Of a DNA stretch of 64,000 nucleotides, positions 9,943-20,093 are shown one piece after another (positions within the stretch are counted from its first letter, which is position 1; each line of letters starts with the position of its first letter). The DNA is taken from the NCBI GenBank assembly GCA_011634665.1, contig WAEK01000005.1:1120001-1184000 (forward strand). The letters are read 5' to 3'. Under the pieces are notes generated by a model. That model did no database searches, was not told where the DNA came from, and saw nothing but the letters and a program-made list of their open reading frames with translations. The stretch comes from Mortierella sp. BCC40632. Its lineage: Eukaryota > Mortierellomycota > Mortierellomycetes > Mortierellales > Mortierellaceae. The translations under genes were made by a program, and so were the position numbers.

Positions 9943-11558
9943 AAGACCTCCAAAAATGTGTTCGCATAAATTTTGTATTTTGATAAGCGTATCTGCTTTA
10001 TATACAAATGATATCTAAAAGAGCTACTCTTTAAATCGTAGATTGCCACTTCAATGGAGTAGCTGTCAGTCAACTTGTTTTGCTTATTCTTTCATTATTG
10101 GTCATGAGACTAATATTTTCTTAGACACCATCCTATTGGAACACATTTTTGGAAACAAGGATTGTACTATCAACAGATTTTAGAAAGGTCGGATCAAATC
10201 TGAAGTTAGTTTATTTGAGCTCCCTTTAACTGGATCACCTTGTACATTCGGCCAGGGAGACTCTCGTAAATAGAATGAATGAAGTCAATAGGAAACGATG
10301 CCCAGATATCTTCTACCCTACTCCACAGCTCTTGCAAATCTTTAGGACTTGTTTGGTACTGATCCAAGGCCCTTTTGATGTACGCCCACACATGTTCGAT
10401 GATGTTGAGGTCTGCTGAGTTCACAGGCCACTCCAGTCTTTTGATTCGTCTAGAGCGGAAGAAATGATTGATAATACGAGCAGTATGTACTCGAGCATTG
10501 TCTTGTTGGAAAAGAAACTTACCACGATCCATTCCACGATAATCCCGGGAAGCGAGTACATAGCTGTTGAGTATATCCAAATACACTTGCGAATTTATCC
10601 TCTCTTTGATCCAACTAGCATCGCCCATTCCAAAAAATGTAATGCAACCCCATATCATGATCTTGCCTCCTCCTCCTTGTGGAACTCCTTTCGAGTGATG
10701 TTCTCTTTTTCCTTTGTTTTCTGGTTTTGAATAAAAGACTTTCCTTCCATAGGTCCCCATCTTGCTAATGATGGTCTCGTCGGAGAACATCACATTCTTC
10801 CAGTCTTCCACTGTCCAGTGAAGATGCTCCCTTGCAAACTGCACTCGAGCCTTCTTTTGAATCTTCGTCAGATAATGCCGTTTACGTTGGATGTAAGAGT
10901 TGAGGCCTCCATGATTCACATAGTTCCTGACCGTCTCTACATGAACCTGTATTCCATCCGTCGCCTGAACAAATCTTTGACCTTCTCGAAGAGTTAAAAG
11001 TTGACCAGTGTCTACTTGACGAACAACCATCCGTATTGTCGCATCGCAAACTTTCTTCGGCCTACCCATTTTAGGATCGGGTATGTTCTCTTTGTCAGTC
11101 TTTCTGATCCTATCAATGGCCGCAAGGGAGATATGTAGCTCGGCTGACACTTGGCGGACTGATCTTCCGGATCGGAGTAATGTCTTGATATCATCGACCT
11201 TGGCTTGGGAGAGCTGCCTCATCGTGGAATGACGAAATGTACAGAGAGTATACTGAGGGAGAGCGGCCAGTGTAAGTGAAGAGTAGGGTGCTATGTAGAA
11301 AGAAGTTGAGGAAAAAAGGCGCTAGAAAGAAATAGAGGTGGGTTTTCAAAAAAGTGTATCAATGTACCGCACATTTTTAAGGCAAACTTACAGGCGGAAG
11401 ATAAGTTTTTTTAGAAATAAGGTGAGACCAGGATGGAGCCCATTGGCAATACTTTCTACCAAAGTACCCACGAGAGCATTATGTCTTGGTATAATATGGA
11501 ATCAAAAAAAAAAAGAGTTGAAATACTAGATTTATGCGAACACTTTTTTTGAGGTCTT
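9943..11558 (-). mobile_element. Complete Tc1/mariner-superfamily transposon
   Basis: About 1.6 kb. The left end starts AAGACCTCCAAAAATGTGTT; the right end, read on the minus strand, starts AAGACCTCAAAAAAAGTGTT. The terminal inverted repeats match imperfectly over about 40 bp, including TTCGCATAAAT. A TA flanks each end (9941-9942 and 11559-11560), the standard Tc1 target duplication. It encodes an intact transposase. It interrupts the gag of element H. Confidence 0.9.
10206..11222 (-). CDS. Tc1/mariner DDE transposase, intact
   Basis: A 338-residue enzyme for cut-and-paste transposition at TA sites. Residues about 1-110 hold the two helix-turn-helix DNA-binding units (LSQAKVDDIKTLLRSGRS; later RKKVCDATIRMVV-like), followed by the catalytic core. 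The catalytic acidic residues are visible: D148 in MFSDET, D241 in FLFQQDNARVHTA and E276 in SADLNIIEHVW. There are 34 residues between the second Asp and the Glu, so it is DD34E. The length is normal for the family and there is no stop or frameshift, unlike most elements here, so the copy may be young and active. The start is the first ATG. Confidence 0.95.
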   Translation of the reverse strand: MRQLSQAKVDDIKTLLRSGRSVRQVSAELHISLAAIDRIRKTDKENIPDPKMGRPKKVCDATIRMVVRQVDTGQLLTLREGQRFVQATDGIQVHVETVRNYVNHGGLNSYIQRKRHYLTKIQKKARVQFAREHLHWTVEDWKNVMFSDETIISKMGTYGRKVFYSKPENKGKREHHSKGVPQGGGGKIMIWGCITFFGMGDASWIKERINSQVYLDILNSYVLASRDYRGMDRGKFLFQQDNARVHTARIINHFFRSRRIKRLEWPVNSADLNIIEHVWAYIKRALDQYQTSPKDLQELWSRVEDIWASFPIDFIHSIYESLPGRMYKVIQLKGAQIN

Positions 11559-11560
11559 TA

Positions 11561-12460
11561 GCAGTTATCTGTGGGTCTCTTGCAGTCTGCGAACAAGTGG
11601 TCCTCCCCCCCCGCAATTGTAGCACCGCCTCTTGTGCTGGCCGCGGGCTAGGAACTTGCGCGTCCGAATCGCTGCCAGGTCTACCGCGTCAACGTCCATT
11701 GGTTCGCCGGCGGGCTCGTGGTTAGCTGGCGGGGCTTGGTGGTTAGCAGACTCCAGGGGCTGGTATTCCATGGGACGGGAGGAGCGCGGTGCCTGGCCTC
11801 CCTTCTTGAGCACGACGTGTACCGACCGCAGGTACTGGTTGTGGCGGGAAACCTTGTCGGCCAGGGTGTTAAGGCTATCCCCCTCTTGCCAAACCGCAGA
11901 AAACTCCTTGGTGAGGTAGGGGGGGAGCTTTCTCACATACGAGAGCTTCTTATCAACCTCACTCATGTCGTTGATCTTGCTGGCCACTGTCATGAACTTG
12001 ACCCGGAAGGTCTCCGCAGTGTCAGTAGGTAGGAAGGTGACCGCTTCCAACTCCTCACGCAGATCGATGGTGAGGTTGGTTGATTGCCACTTCTCCAGGA
12101 ACAGCCTGCTGAAGTCTGCCCAGTGCATGGGTGGGGGCGCGCTTTGTGCATTTTGTGCATTTTGTGCATTTTGCGCGCTTCGTGCCCTAACGGCCGCTTC
12201 GTGGCTGTCCACCACTTCAAAGGCCCAGCTGACGGCCGCTCCACTCAGCTGTCTGATGAATGAAGACACCTTCTTGTCCTCGGGCCAGTCCTTGTTGACA
12301 AACTGGTTTTCGACGATCCTCAGAAATAGCCTAAGGTCCATCCGTTCCACCCCCGAATAGGTAGGGGTGTTGTGCTGTAGCTCCTTGCTCCAAAGACACA
12401 CGGGGGATGCTCAAAGGAGAGGGAGGCAAAGGGACGGTCATCTGGTCGAGGGCCAATGAA
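11561..12460 (-). pseudogene. Gag of gypsy-like element H, cut by the Tc1 transposon
   Basis: Minus-strand frame with a retrotransposon-Gag domain (YSGVERMDLRLFLRIVENQF ... FSRLFLEKWQ ... ETFRVKFMTVASKINDM), a PMDVDAVDLAAIRTRKF linker and the first half of a CCHC knuckle, CYNCGG. At 11605-11612 a run of eight C (G on the coding strand) shifts the frame. With seven, the knuckle would read C-x2-C-x4-H-x4-C. The Tc1 element follows a few codons later. A run of nine-base units encodes an AQN repeat in the middle of the domain. The 5' LTR of H is thought to be at 14162-14392 plus 26880-26915. Confidence 0.75.
12145..12185 (-). repeat. 9-bp in-frame tandem repeat in gag
   Basis: About four units of GCATTTTGT (plus strand) code for AQN/AQS triplets in the Gag of H. 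Being a multiple of three it does not break the frame. Confidence 0.8.
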
Positions 12461-13530
12461 TGAGAGTCATAGGATTGCTCAGGTGGGAACAACAGCCAGG
12501 AAGGAAGGAAAGAATGAAAAAAGGGGGGGACGAAACGAGAAGAATCTTACATCAAAAGCGCCATGCTACCAACGGGTCGCCAGGAGCTCTTCAATGGCAT
12601 GAAACGAGCGGAAGGCAGCACAAAGCTAAATCAAGCTTCTACAAAAGAAAGGGGAAGGGTGGACGCATCTTACTTTCAAAGTCAACAGGGAACAAAAACA
12701 AAAGGAAGAAACGACCAGGAGCAAACAAGAGCCTGCTCAAGTATTTATTCATCTACGATCTATTGAGGGGCATGCAGACCAGATGGCTCCGCAGCCCCAA
12801 GTTGTCCACCTCTTGGAAAGGGCTAAAATCGTAACTACTGCGACCAGTGTCAGTTACTACACGTGCCGCGTAGAGTCTAAGGACAGATGCTTCTAATCAA
12901 TAACTACTCTTCTTTTCTATCATAGAAATACGGACCAAGTGAAGATGTACTGAAGACTTACAAAGGACAGGTACGGAAGACTACAGTAGGGACTGGGAGA
13001 CAGCGACAACTATGAGGGGATCGCCCTCGACTCTAACTATTCTATGAATGCATAAAGGGAGGACGGAGATAGCTATCAATAAACGGGATTTTGAGGCATG
13101 AATCCAATGCGGATCAAACTGGGATGGGTCCGTAAAGTCCTCGCATGTTGATCAAAGGAATCTTGCAAGAATGGCCACCGAAGGAGAGCCATTCAGGGAG
13201 CAGTCTTCGTCCGATCTTTTACTTTTCACCGAGTCTCATACTTACAGCTGGGATAGCACCGTTAATGGGAAATGGCTCTTGAGTCCTGCCTTTTCTTTCA
13301 AAAGGAATCGAGGAGTCAATACTGCAGATCTGTTCAGGGTAGCTGGAGATGAGGACTGATTTAGTATGGGAGAGTGAAAAGATAATAGATCATGATCTTG
13401 ATCGAGGTCTTGGGCTCGGTCAATACCTTGGGGACAGCGCGACAGGGACAGTTGCTAAAGCAAATGGACTTGAGGGACAGAGGAAAGAAAGCTGACTTTA
13501 TTACAGGGGGGAGGGGAAGGCTACTTTTAT
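12461..13530. other. No recognisable gene
   Basis: Purine-rich on the + strand, with only short frames. One (13171-13359, + strand) would give a 62-residue protein beginning MATEGEPFREQ that I do not recognise. If element H is collinear, this would be its leader or a further insertion. Confidence 0.4.
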
Positions 13531-13792
13531 ATCCCTAGCCTGGAAGACTAGGGATCGTAAATGCTACACTGCACACGACAGTGTTGTGGTTAAAAGTAGG
13601 CGTCTTTTTTTCATAGGGTGACATGTCGAACAGGGACCCGAGGGAGATGCTGGGAGAGGGTGGGGTTGAGTGAGAGGCTTCTGATGGGGTGGGTTCTGCT
13701 CGGTGTTGGTCGAACATAAAAACTTGGGGGGAAAAATAAAAGGGGTTCTTGAATGGCACTTGAGGTCTTAATGGTTCGTGCCTTTGCTACCA
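13531..13792 (-). other. Leader / start of coding region of a minus-strand gypsy-like element
   Basis: CCTTTGCTACCA at 13781-13792 is, on the minus strand, a second copy of the primer-binding-site motif seen at 14150-14161. It is followed on the minus strand by a short Pro/Ser-rich frame (MFDQHRAEPTPSEASH...). It may belong to H or to another truncated element. Confidence 0.35.
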
Positions 13793-13820
13793 TTGAAAGA
13801 AATAGGATATCTTATAGGTA

Positions 13821-14103
13821 TTGTCATGTCCTATTAACTCTCCTCTTACTATAGGATCGCGGGCAAGTATCCTCCATCGGCAGATGGAGGAAAAAAGGTT
13901 GTGTTATACTTTCCGAAGTGCGCGAGCACTCGGAAAGGATGAAGTTTATTATTTTCGAGCAAGAACAAAAATCTAGTATAAAAGGGCGCAATAGGCGCAT
14001 CCTATTTCCGTCAGTCTGCAATAAATATCTTTCCTTGCCCTTACCTTCCTGTCTCTAAAGGAGAGTCCTGTATTTGTCCATGACAGATGGACATTTTTAA
14101 CAA
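13821..14103 (+). repeat. Solo LTR related to element A
   Basis: It starts TTGTCATG and ends TTAACAA, flanked by AGGTA on both sides (13816-13820 and 14104-14108). It contains a TATA box (TATAAAAGG, about 13977), then TCAGTCTGCAA (14011-14021), the same transcript-start motif as element A. The 5' part has two hairpins (CCTCCATC/GATGGAGG and CTTTCCGA.../...CGGAAAG). No internal region remains, so the element was lost by LTR-LTR recombination. The exact end is uncertain because CATGACA at 14085 would also be a plausible LTR end. Confidence 0.6.
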
Positions 14104-14149
14104 AGGTATCGAAGTGGTTAGGCATAATGGAGGTGGTGGAAGGGAACTT

Positions 14150-14161
14150 CCTTTGCTACCA
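14150..14161 (-). promoter_or_regulatory. Primer-binding site of element H
   Basis: Read on the minus strand this is TGGTAGCAAAGG, directly after the LTR end GTTACA. A tRNA ending CTTTGCTACCA would pair with it, which fits a eukaryotic initiator tRNA-Met with its A1:U72 pair. Confidence 0.6.
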
Positions 14162-14392
14162 TGTAACAAGGCAAGAGGAATAGGGAAGGAGAAGAACAAG
14201 GACAGGGACTAGGACAAAGGCTAGGGACAAGAAGTGAGTTACTAACTGACGTTTATTGAGAAAGAAAGAGAGGAAATAAATACTAGAGAAGATATGTAGA
14301 AAAAGGGGTGAACCCTTTCCATGGAGCGCGGCAATGGGGGAAGAAAATTCGTGTCCGTCCGTACAGATCGAAACATTCCAGCAAGGACATTC
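14162..14392 (-). repeat. 5' LTR of element H, part 1 (interrupted by element A)
   Basis: Matches the D-element LTR at 26974-27240 from its TGTAACAAGG end to GGACATTC. The remaining part is at 26880-26915, beyond element A. Together they make 267 bp, the same length as the D LTR. CATTC (14388-14392) is duplicated as the target site of A. Confidence 0.85.
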
Positions 14393-14728
14393 TGTCACGT
14401 ACCTAGGCGAATGAACCTGTCTATAGGATCCTCATTCCTAAAGGAATGAGGAATGAGGAAAAGAATAGATTGAGACGGAGCTCTGATGAGCTCCGTCCCA
14501 AAAATACTGAGTGCGCGCTCCGCGCCACTCAGCAGTCACCTCTTGTCCCTCCTCCGACGCGCCGCCTAGAATCCTACACACCGACTGGCCTGGGTCCCCA
14601 GTTCTCTGGGCTCCTGCCCCTAGATAGAAACACATAAATAGCCCTTAGATAGACATAGCATCGAACTTCAGTCTGCAATACATATTATCCTTGCCCTATA
14701 GAAAAATCTGCCTTGTCTGTCCTTGACA
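14393..14728 (+). repeat. 5' LTR of element A
   Basis: Three perfect stem-loops stand in a row in the U3 part: 14430-14451 (CCTCATTCC stem), 14474-14497 (GACGGAGCTC stem) and 14507-14532 (CTGAGTG stem). A TATA-like CATAAATA lies at 14633-14640 and the likely transcript start TCAGTCTGCAA at 14668. Confidence 0.92.
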
Positions 14729-14739
14729 TTGCAGACTGA
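14729..14739 (+). promoter_or_regulatory. Self-priming site of element A
   Basis: TTGCAGACTGA begins at the first base after the LTR and is the exact 11-nt reverse complement of 14668-14678, about 35 bp after the TATA box. Tf1 of fission yeast primes with exactly the first 11 nt of its own mRNA; the match here suggests the same mechanism. Confidence 0.7.
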
Positions 14740-14801
14740 TACACACTTCCTGCCCCTGACCCTCTTCCATACAACACTGACCCCCATCAACCATCCAAGT
14801 C

Positions 14802-15903
14802 ATGAGCCAAGACGACCAAGGTCTATTTACCATGCGTTCCCCTCCTCGAGCAAGCCCAGCAAGGTAACCTCGACACAAGCCAGTTTGTTACGCATGTCCA
14901 CGGCACGATCGAGGCACTCCAACAACAGTTGCGTATGCTCCAACAAGAGCTTCATGCTACCCAAGCGGCCACACGCCCCGACCAAGCCGTCCTCCAGTCA
15001 CTAGCCGAGCGCCTCCAAGAGGCTGCCCACTCGAACCAAGTCTCGACTGCGTCTATGCAAAGAATTGCTGAGTCCCTGATCAACCGTCCCCCCTAGCTCC
15101 CGCACGCCTACCTCGCTCCCCTCGAAGTTCAAGGGAAACTCTGATGAAATGAGCCTCGACGATTTTTTAAAGCTCGCCTAGCAACCGTGTTCGGACGTCA
15201 CCCTGACCATTTCAGGAACGATAAGGACCGAATTTACTTCGCCCTGAACTCCATGGAAGGAGCCCCCGCCAAGATGTTCACTCCATACCTCAACGGGGAA
15301 CTTGAAGACTCCGATGGGGTCCTCGACGATTACGAGTCATTCCTAGCTGCCCTGGAAAATATTTTTGGCAACCAACTGGAACAAGACGAGGCCTCCGAGA
15401 AAATCATGACCTTGAAACAGCACGGAAAAACGATGGCCCAGTATATCACAGAATTCAAGACTTTGCAGAGTAAACTTAACGGATGGGGCGAGCCAGCCCT
15501 CACCTCTGCATTCAAGATGGGTCTTTCCCGCGAAGTCAAGGCCGCTATGTGTCCTTATTGGGATACACTCCGAAGACTCAAGGATGTACAGACCAAGGCA
15601 TCGACGGTTTATGCTAACCTGTCCCGCTTCCCTAACAAAGCGCAAACCAACTTACCCATGAAAAGACCTGCCCTTACCTTGAAGCCATCTCAAGCTGCCT
15701 CCTTGCCAAACCCAATGGCAATGGACATTGATTCAATGAAGACCCGAAAGCTCAGTGATGAGGATAAACGCTACCGAAGAGACAATGGTCTCTGCCTCTA
15801 CTGTGGCAAGCCAGGACATATCGCTCAAGAATGCCCAGCCAAGAGGGTTCGTATTGCCTCTGTGTCTACCGACGTAGACGACCAGGGAAACGAGTCGGCC
15901 TAG
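14802..15903 (+). pseudogene. Element A Gag, frameshifted N-terminus
   Basis: Structural capsid/nucleocapsid protein. ATG at 14802 (MSQDDQGLFTM) is followed by frames that need shifts near 14850-14870 and stops near 15090-15180, where a coiled-coil region (TIEALQQQLRMLQQELHA) is visible. From 15187 one clean frame runs to 15903: capsid core (FGRHPDHFRNDKDRIYFALN ... YITEFKTLQSKLNGW), the PMAMDIDSMK linker and one CCHC knuckle, CLYCGKPGHIAQEC. The pol frame overlaps the end of gag by about 70 bp in a different frame, so a programmed frameshift is possible. Confidence 0.85.
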
Positions 15904-16352
15904 ATCCAAAGACAGACTGGATCCTAGGCCAAATGTTCGCCGCCCAACCTCCCAAACCCCGAGTCTGTCTCCTTGTCCCCATTGCCATCACCCTTTCCGA
16001 CCGAGACGCCCCAATTTATGTCAAGGCGCTGATCGATTCCGGTGCTCAGGCTTCCTTTGTGGACGCTTCCTTTGTCCAATCTCGCTCCATCACCACCCAG
16101 CCCCTTGAACAGAAGATTCTCCTAAACATGGCCGATGGGAACACCAGCACCCATGGCCCCGTCACCGAGTTTATTCAGCTACCGATGTCTATCGGAAGTC
16201 ATCATGAAACCATCTCCCTTCATGTCACGAAGCTCCAGAGACAACCTGTTGTCTTAGGCGTTGACTGGCTGAAAAAGCACAACCCCTCAATCAACTGGAA
16301 AGAGCACATAGTCTCCTTCCGTGATGATCATTGTAATAAAAACTGTTTTTGA
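15831..16352 (+). CDS. Element A aspartic protease region of Pol
   Basis: Retropepsin that would process the polyprotein. The frame overlaps the gag end. The catalytic motif is ALIDSGAQASFVDASF, followed by the flap region and LGVDWLKKHNPSINW, the usual end of gypsy proteases. The frame stops at 16352 and the rest of pol continues in other frames, so as assembled the polyprotein is broken. Confidence 0.8.
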   Translation: MPSQEGSYCLCVYRRRRPGKRVGLDPKTDWILGQMFAAQPPKPRVCLLVPIAITLSDRDAPIYVKALIDSGAQASFVDASFVQSRSITTQPLEQKILLNMADGNTSTHGPVTEFIQLPMSIGSHHETISLHVTKLQRQPVVLGVDWLKKHNPSINWKEHIVSFRDDHCNKNCF

Positions 16353-16393
16353 ACAGTGTCCAGTCTCCTTGCCTAGCTCCCTAGAAAATAATC

Positions 16394-17935
16394 TTGTATC
16401 TTGTCTTGAGGTTGATAACCCCAATCCCAGTATTGACCAGTATTATCTTTTGCCAAATGTACTTGGACGATATCCTAGCCCCTGAGCAAAATGACCTTGC
16501 TTCCCAGTCTAGTATCTTGTCACTGTCCGAGATCAGTGCCCCAGAACACCCTGTTGATCCATTATCTTTCCTGCCAGATAATTACAAAGAATTTATCCCA
16601 TTGTTTAAGGATCGTGAAGCGGGATCCTTGCCTCCGCATCGCCCCTGCGACCATTCTATCCCTCTTGAACCCAATGCCAAGATCCCCTTCGGTCCCTTAT
16701 ACACCTTGTCACAAAAAGAACTTGACGCGCTTAAAAGAGTACCTTGACGACAATTTGAAAAAGGATTTATTCGGCGTTCCGAATCACCAGCAGGTGCCCC
16801 TGTCCTGTTTACTCCTAAGAAGGATGGCAAGTCCTTGCGTTTATGTGTCGACTATCGAGCACTCAACAAAATAACGATCAAAAACCGCTGTCCCTTGCCA
16901 TTGATTTCCGAGACCCTAGACCGACTTCGAACAGCTAAAGTCTTCACCAAGCTGGATCTCAAAGGAGCATATAATTTGATCCGAGTCGCAGCAGGCGAAG
17001 AATGGAAGACCGCCTTTCGTACTCGTTATGGTCACTTCGAATACATGGTGATGCCGTTTGGATTGACAAACGCTCCAGCAACCTTTCAAGCCTTCCTGAA
17101 TGATGTATTACGAGAATGCCTAGATGAGTTTGTAGTGATCTACATCGACGATATTTTGATCTACTCTTCGGATAGAGAATCTCATGAGCGCCATGTACGC
17201 CGAGTCCTTGAACTCCTCATGAAAGCCGACCTCCAAGTAGCTCCTGAGAAATGCGAGTTCCATGTATCCACAGTCGAGTTCTTGGGTTATGTGATATCTC
17301 CTGAGGGAATATCCATGGACCCTGCTAAAGTTGAGGCCATCCTCTCTTGGCCAACCCCTATCTCGGCCCATGATATCCAAGTGTTCTTAGGCTTCACCAA
17401 CTTCTATCGGAAGTTTATCGACAGCTTTTCTGATGTGGTATCTCCCATGACAAGACTCCTAAGGAAAAACGTATCCTTCATTTGGGACAAGGCCGCCCAA
17501 GATGCCTTTGACGACCTTCGCCAGAGATTTGCCTCCAAGCCGATACTACGCCACTTCGATCCAGAGAAACCGTGTTATCTTGAACCAGACGCATCTAAGA
17601 AAGCTGTGGGCGTTGTGTGTAGCCAGCCAGACGAGAATGGCAACCTCCGCCCCATCGGATATTATTCGCGCTCCCTTTCCGGCCCTGAGAAGAACTACCA
17701 TGTCCACGACACAGAGCTTTTGGCCGCTATCGAAGGACTGGAACAATTCCGCCATTACTTTGCCTACTCAGACTTTCCTGCCACTATCCTCACTGATCAT
17801 AAGAATCTGGAGTATTTTTCGGAAAAAGATCTCTCAGTGATCGTCAAGTCCGATATGCCGAGCGTCTTTCCAAGTTCAATGTTCGAGTTGTATACCGTCC
17901 TGGAGTGCTGAATGGTGCTGCTGACGCCTTGTCCC
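16394..17935 (+). pseudogene. Element A reverse transcriptase and RNase H
   Basis: Copies element RNA into DNA. The RT lead-in (16490-16760, LPPHRPCDHSIPLEPNAKIP) and fingers are in shifted frames. From 16835 a 358-residue frame holds [45 protein letters not shown] and the catalytic box YIDDIL. RNase H follows with its first Asp-containing strand replaced by LEPDASKKAVG, then HDTELLAAIEGLEQFRHYF and LTDHKNLEYF. A shift near 17830 precedes the conserved end VLNGAADALSRRYP. Three frameshifts are needed to read it as one chain. Confidence 0.88.
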
Positions 17936-18832
17936 GCAGGTACCCCTCTGAGGAGGGGGAGAGTCGAGTTCATGAAGCAATCTTGCCAAGAATGGAGTAT
18001 GTCCTCGCGAATCCAGAGCACGCCACAATCGCAGAAATAATTGATGAAGTGTTGCAAGAACCCGTTGAAGATGAAGATGAAATCCAGAATCCAATGAATC
18101 AAGAGCCTCCGGTGCTGGACCTGACAGACCGTATCAAGGCTGCCTATCTTGAAGATGAAGAAACCCGAGATATCATCCAAGCTTTGGAACAAGATCCAAC
18201 TGTGGAAGAAGACTTTGTTGTGATGGATGGATTGTTGTACTACAAAGGTCGTATCGCAATCCCTGACGACGACTCGATCAAGAAGGATATTTTATCCCAT
18301 TGTCATGATGATCCCATGTCAGGTCACTTTGGAATCCACAAGACCCATGAGCTGGTTAGCCGTTCATATTCATGGCCCTCTATGAGAATGTTTGTGAAGC
18401 GCTTCATCAGTTCGTGTGACACCTGTCAAAGGAACAAATCATCCAAGCATAAACCGTATGGTCTCTATGCACCTGTCCCAGTACCTGAGCTCCCGTGGTC
18501 CTCGTTATCCATGGACTTCATCACCCAGCTGCCAAGCTCTGAGGACTTTGACGCAATCCTGGTTATTGTAGACCGCTTTACCAAGATGGCGCGCTTCATC
18601 CCCACGAAAGGTACCGTGGGTGCTGAGGGCCTCGCCACTCTCTTCTTACAACATATCGTGTCCAAGTATGGCCTGCCAGACGAAATCATGACCGACCGCG
18701 GATCAGTATTCACTGCTGAATATTCCCGACAATTCTTGGACGCCCTTCGTGTCCAGCAAAACATGACCACATCCTATCGACAACAGACGAATGGTCAAGC
18801 AGAAAGGACCAATTCCACCTTGGAGCAGTATC
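17905..18832 (+). pseudogene. Element A integrase, N-terminal part
   Basis: Inserts element DNA into the genome. It shows the HHCC zinc domain (H..H in LSHCHDDPMSGHFGIHKTHE and CDTCQRNKSSKH) and the catalytic core with D in LSMDFITQLP, D in EIMTDRGSVF and E in NGQAERTNSTLEQ. The frame is cut at 18832, within QYL, by element F. It resumes after F's second LTR at 25766. The duplicated bases GTATC flank F. Confidence 0.9.
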
Positions 18833-19090
18833 TGTTCGCCTTGGGATCTATGGCGAGCAGCCTACGCTAGAGGAGCAGTGCCTGAGGCACGTGCGCCTCA
18901 CAGTACTTACATTAGAGTTAGCTTCCTGTCTCTCAGGAGGCATGAATAAAAAAACCCAACGTCCCTGGGCCAAGTGGCCAGGCATGTCTTTTTCTCACCG
19001 ATTCTTATTCTTCCCTTTGCTGACCCCTCTATTGTCACTATGTCTATCCATGTCGAGGCGTCCTTTTAGGGTAAGTTCAATTATATCACA
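18833..19090 (+). repeat. 5' LTR of element F
   Basis: 258 bp, TG...CA ends, identical to 25508-25765. No obvious tRNA-type primer-binding site follows; the next bases are a run of T, then CGGTGAAG. Confidence 0.95.
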
Positions 19091-19511
19091 TTTTTTTTCG
19101 GTGAAGAAGAATTGTCTGGACGTAATGGTCCAAGGACGGGGAATACTCCCGGAAAGATGTTCCCCAATGTGGATCATGTCGACTCATGCAACTGTGCAAG
19201 AGTACGCCCAGTCTTACTACAGACAAATGAATAACTTGAAGGGTTGTGTACCCGAGTCACTACAGAAAAAAAAGATCATGAGGTTAAAAAGAACGACCAA
19301 TCACGAAGTGACACAAAATTGCATGAATGGGGCATTCGACTGAAAATGGGGGCGAATCAGAGGAGGCCATGGTTTGCATGAATGCGCGGCCTCATCTGTC
19401 TCCTCATTCGCATAAAAGTAACCCGTCTGCTCATGGTGAAAGGAAAGAAAACATTTTATTCCATCTTTCCCTTGTCACTACAACACACAAACACCTCCTC
19501 ATTGCCCCACC

Positions 19512-20093
19512 ATGGCCCCTCACACGATCGAGCAGTCGTTCATCGCTACGAGCATCGTCCCCAACGGCTCGTCCAGCAACACCAGAAGATAGGGATCGTT
19601 CGCCGAGCTGCGATATGGGCTTAATAGGTCACCCCCATGACTGTCCTGGTAGTCATCGGGTGGATCGTCTGTATAATGAGGAAGCTGATACCACGGCTAT
19701 GACAGAACCACATATCACATACAACAGCCCCACGCCACAAACCGTTCCTGCGAAACAACCGCCGGCTCCAACCATGCCGTCACGGCAGACAAACCTTCCA
19801 TCACTAGTGGATGATATGCCCCGACTGGGTATGTGTCGGCAGAAACAGTGGAGTTCCTGGGAAGAGTAAACGAGCAGAAAGCTGTTCTCCAGCGACAGAT
19901 TGAAGAGTGGGCGACTTATGCCCGTACGCTGGGCAACAGCCCTGATCCAGCAATCTTTCAAGTAGCAGTGAATCATCTCACCAAATTGCATACTCTGCTC
20001 GAAGAAAGAGAATACATGCACTTGGATCATTTGCGCTGGTTGCAACTGGTGGCCGCGTATAACAAGTCGAGGAGACATCAACACTTCCCGTAG
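19512..20093 (+). pseudogene. Extra 5' open frame of element F
   Basis: Upstream of gag there is a coding-like stretch. It begins with ATG at 19512 (MAPHTIEQSF), passes a Pro/Thr-rich part (19690-19800) and ends in a helical, charged segment (TVEFLGRVNEQKAVLQRQIE ... HLTKLHTLLEERE) that stops at 20093. At least two frameshifts are needed to join these. The helical end could form a coiled coil. I know no standard gypsy domain that matches, so it is either an N-terminal Gag extension separated from gag by about 350 bp of AT-rich DNA, or a separate ORF. Confidence 0.4.
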
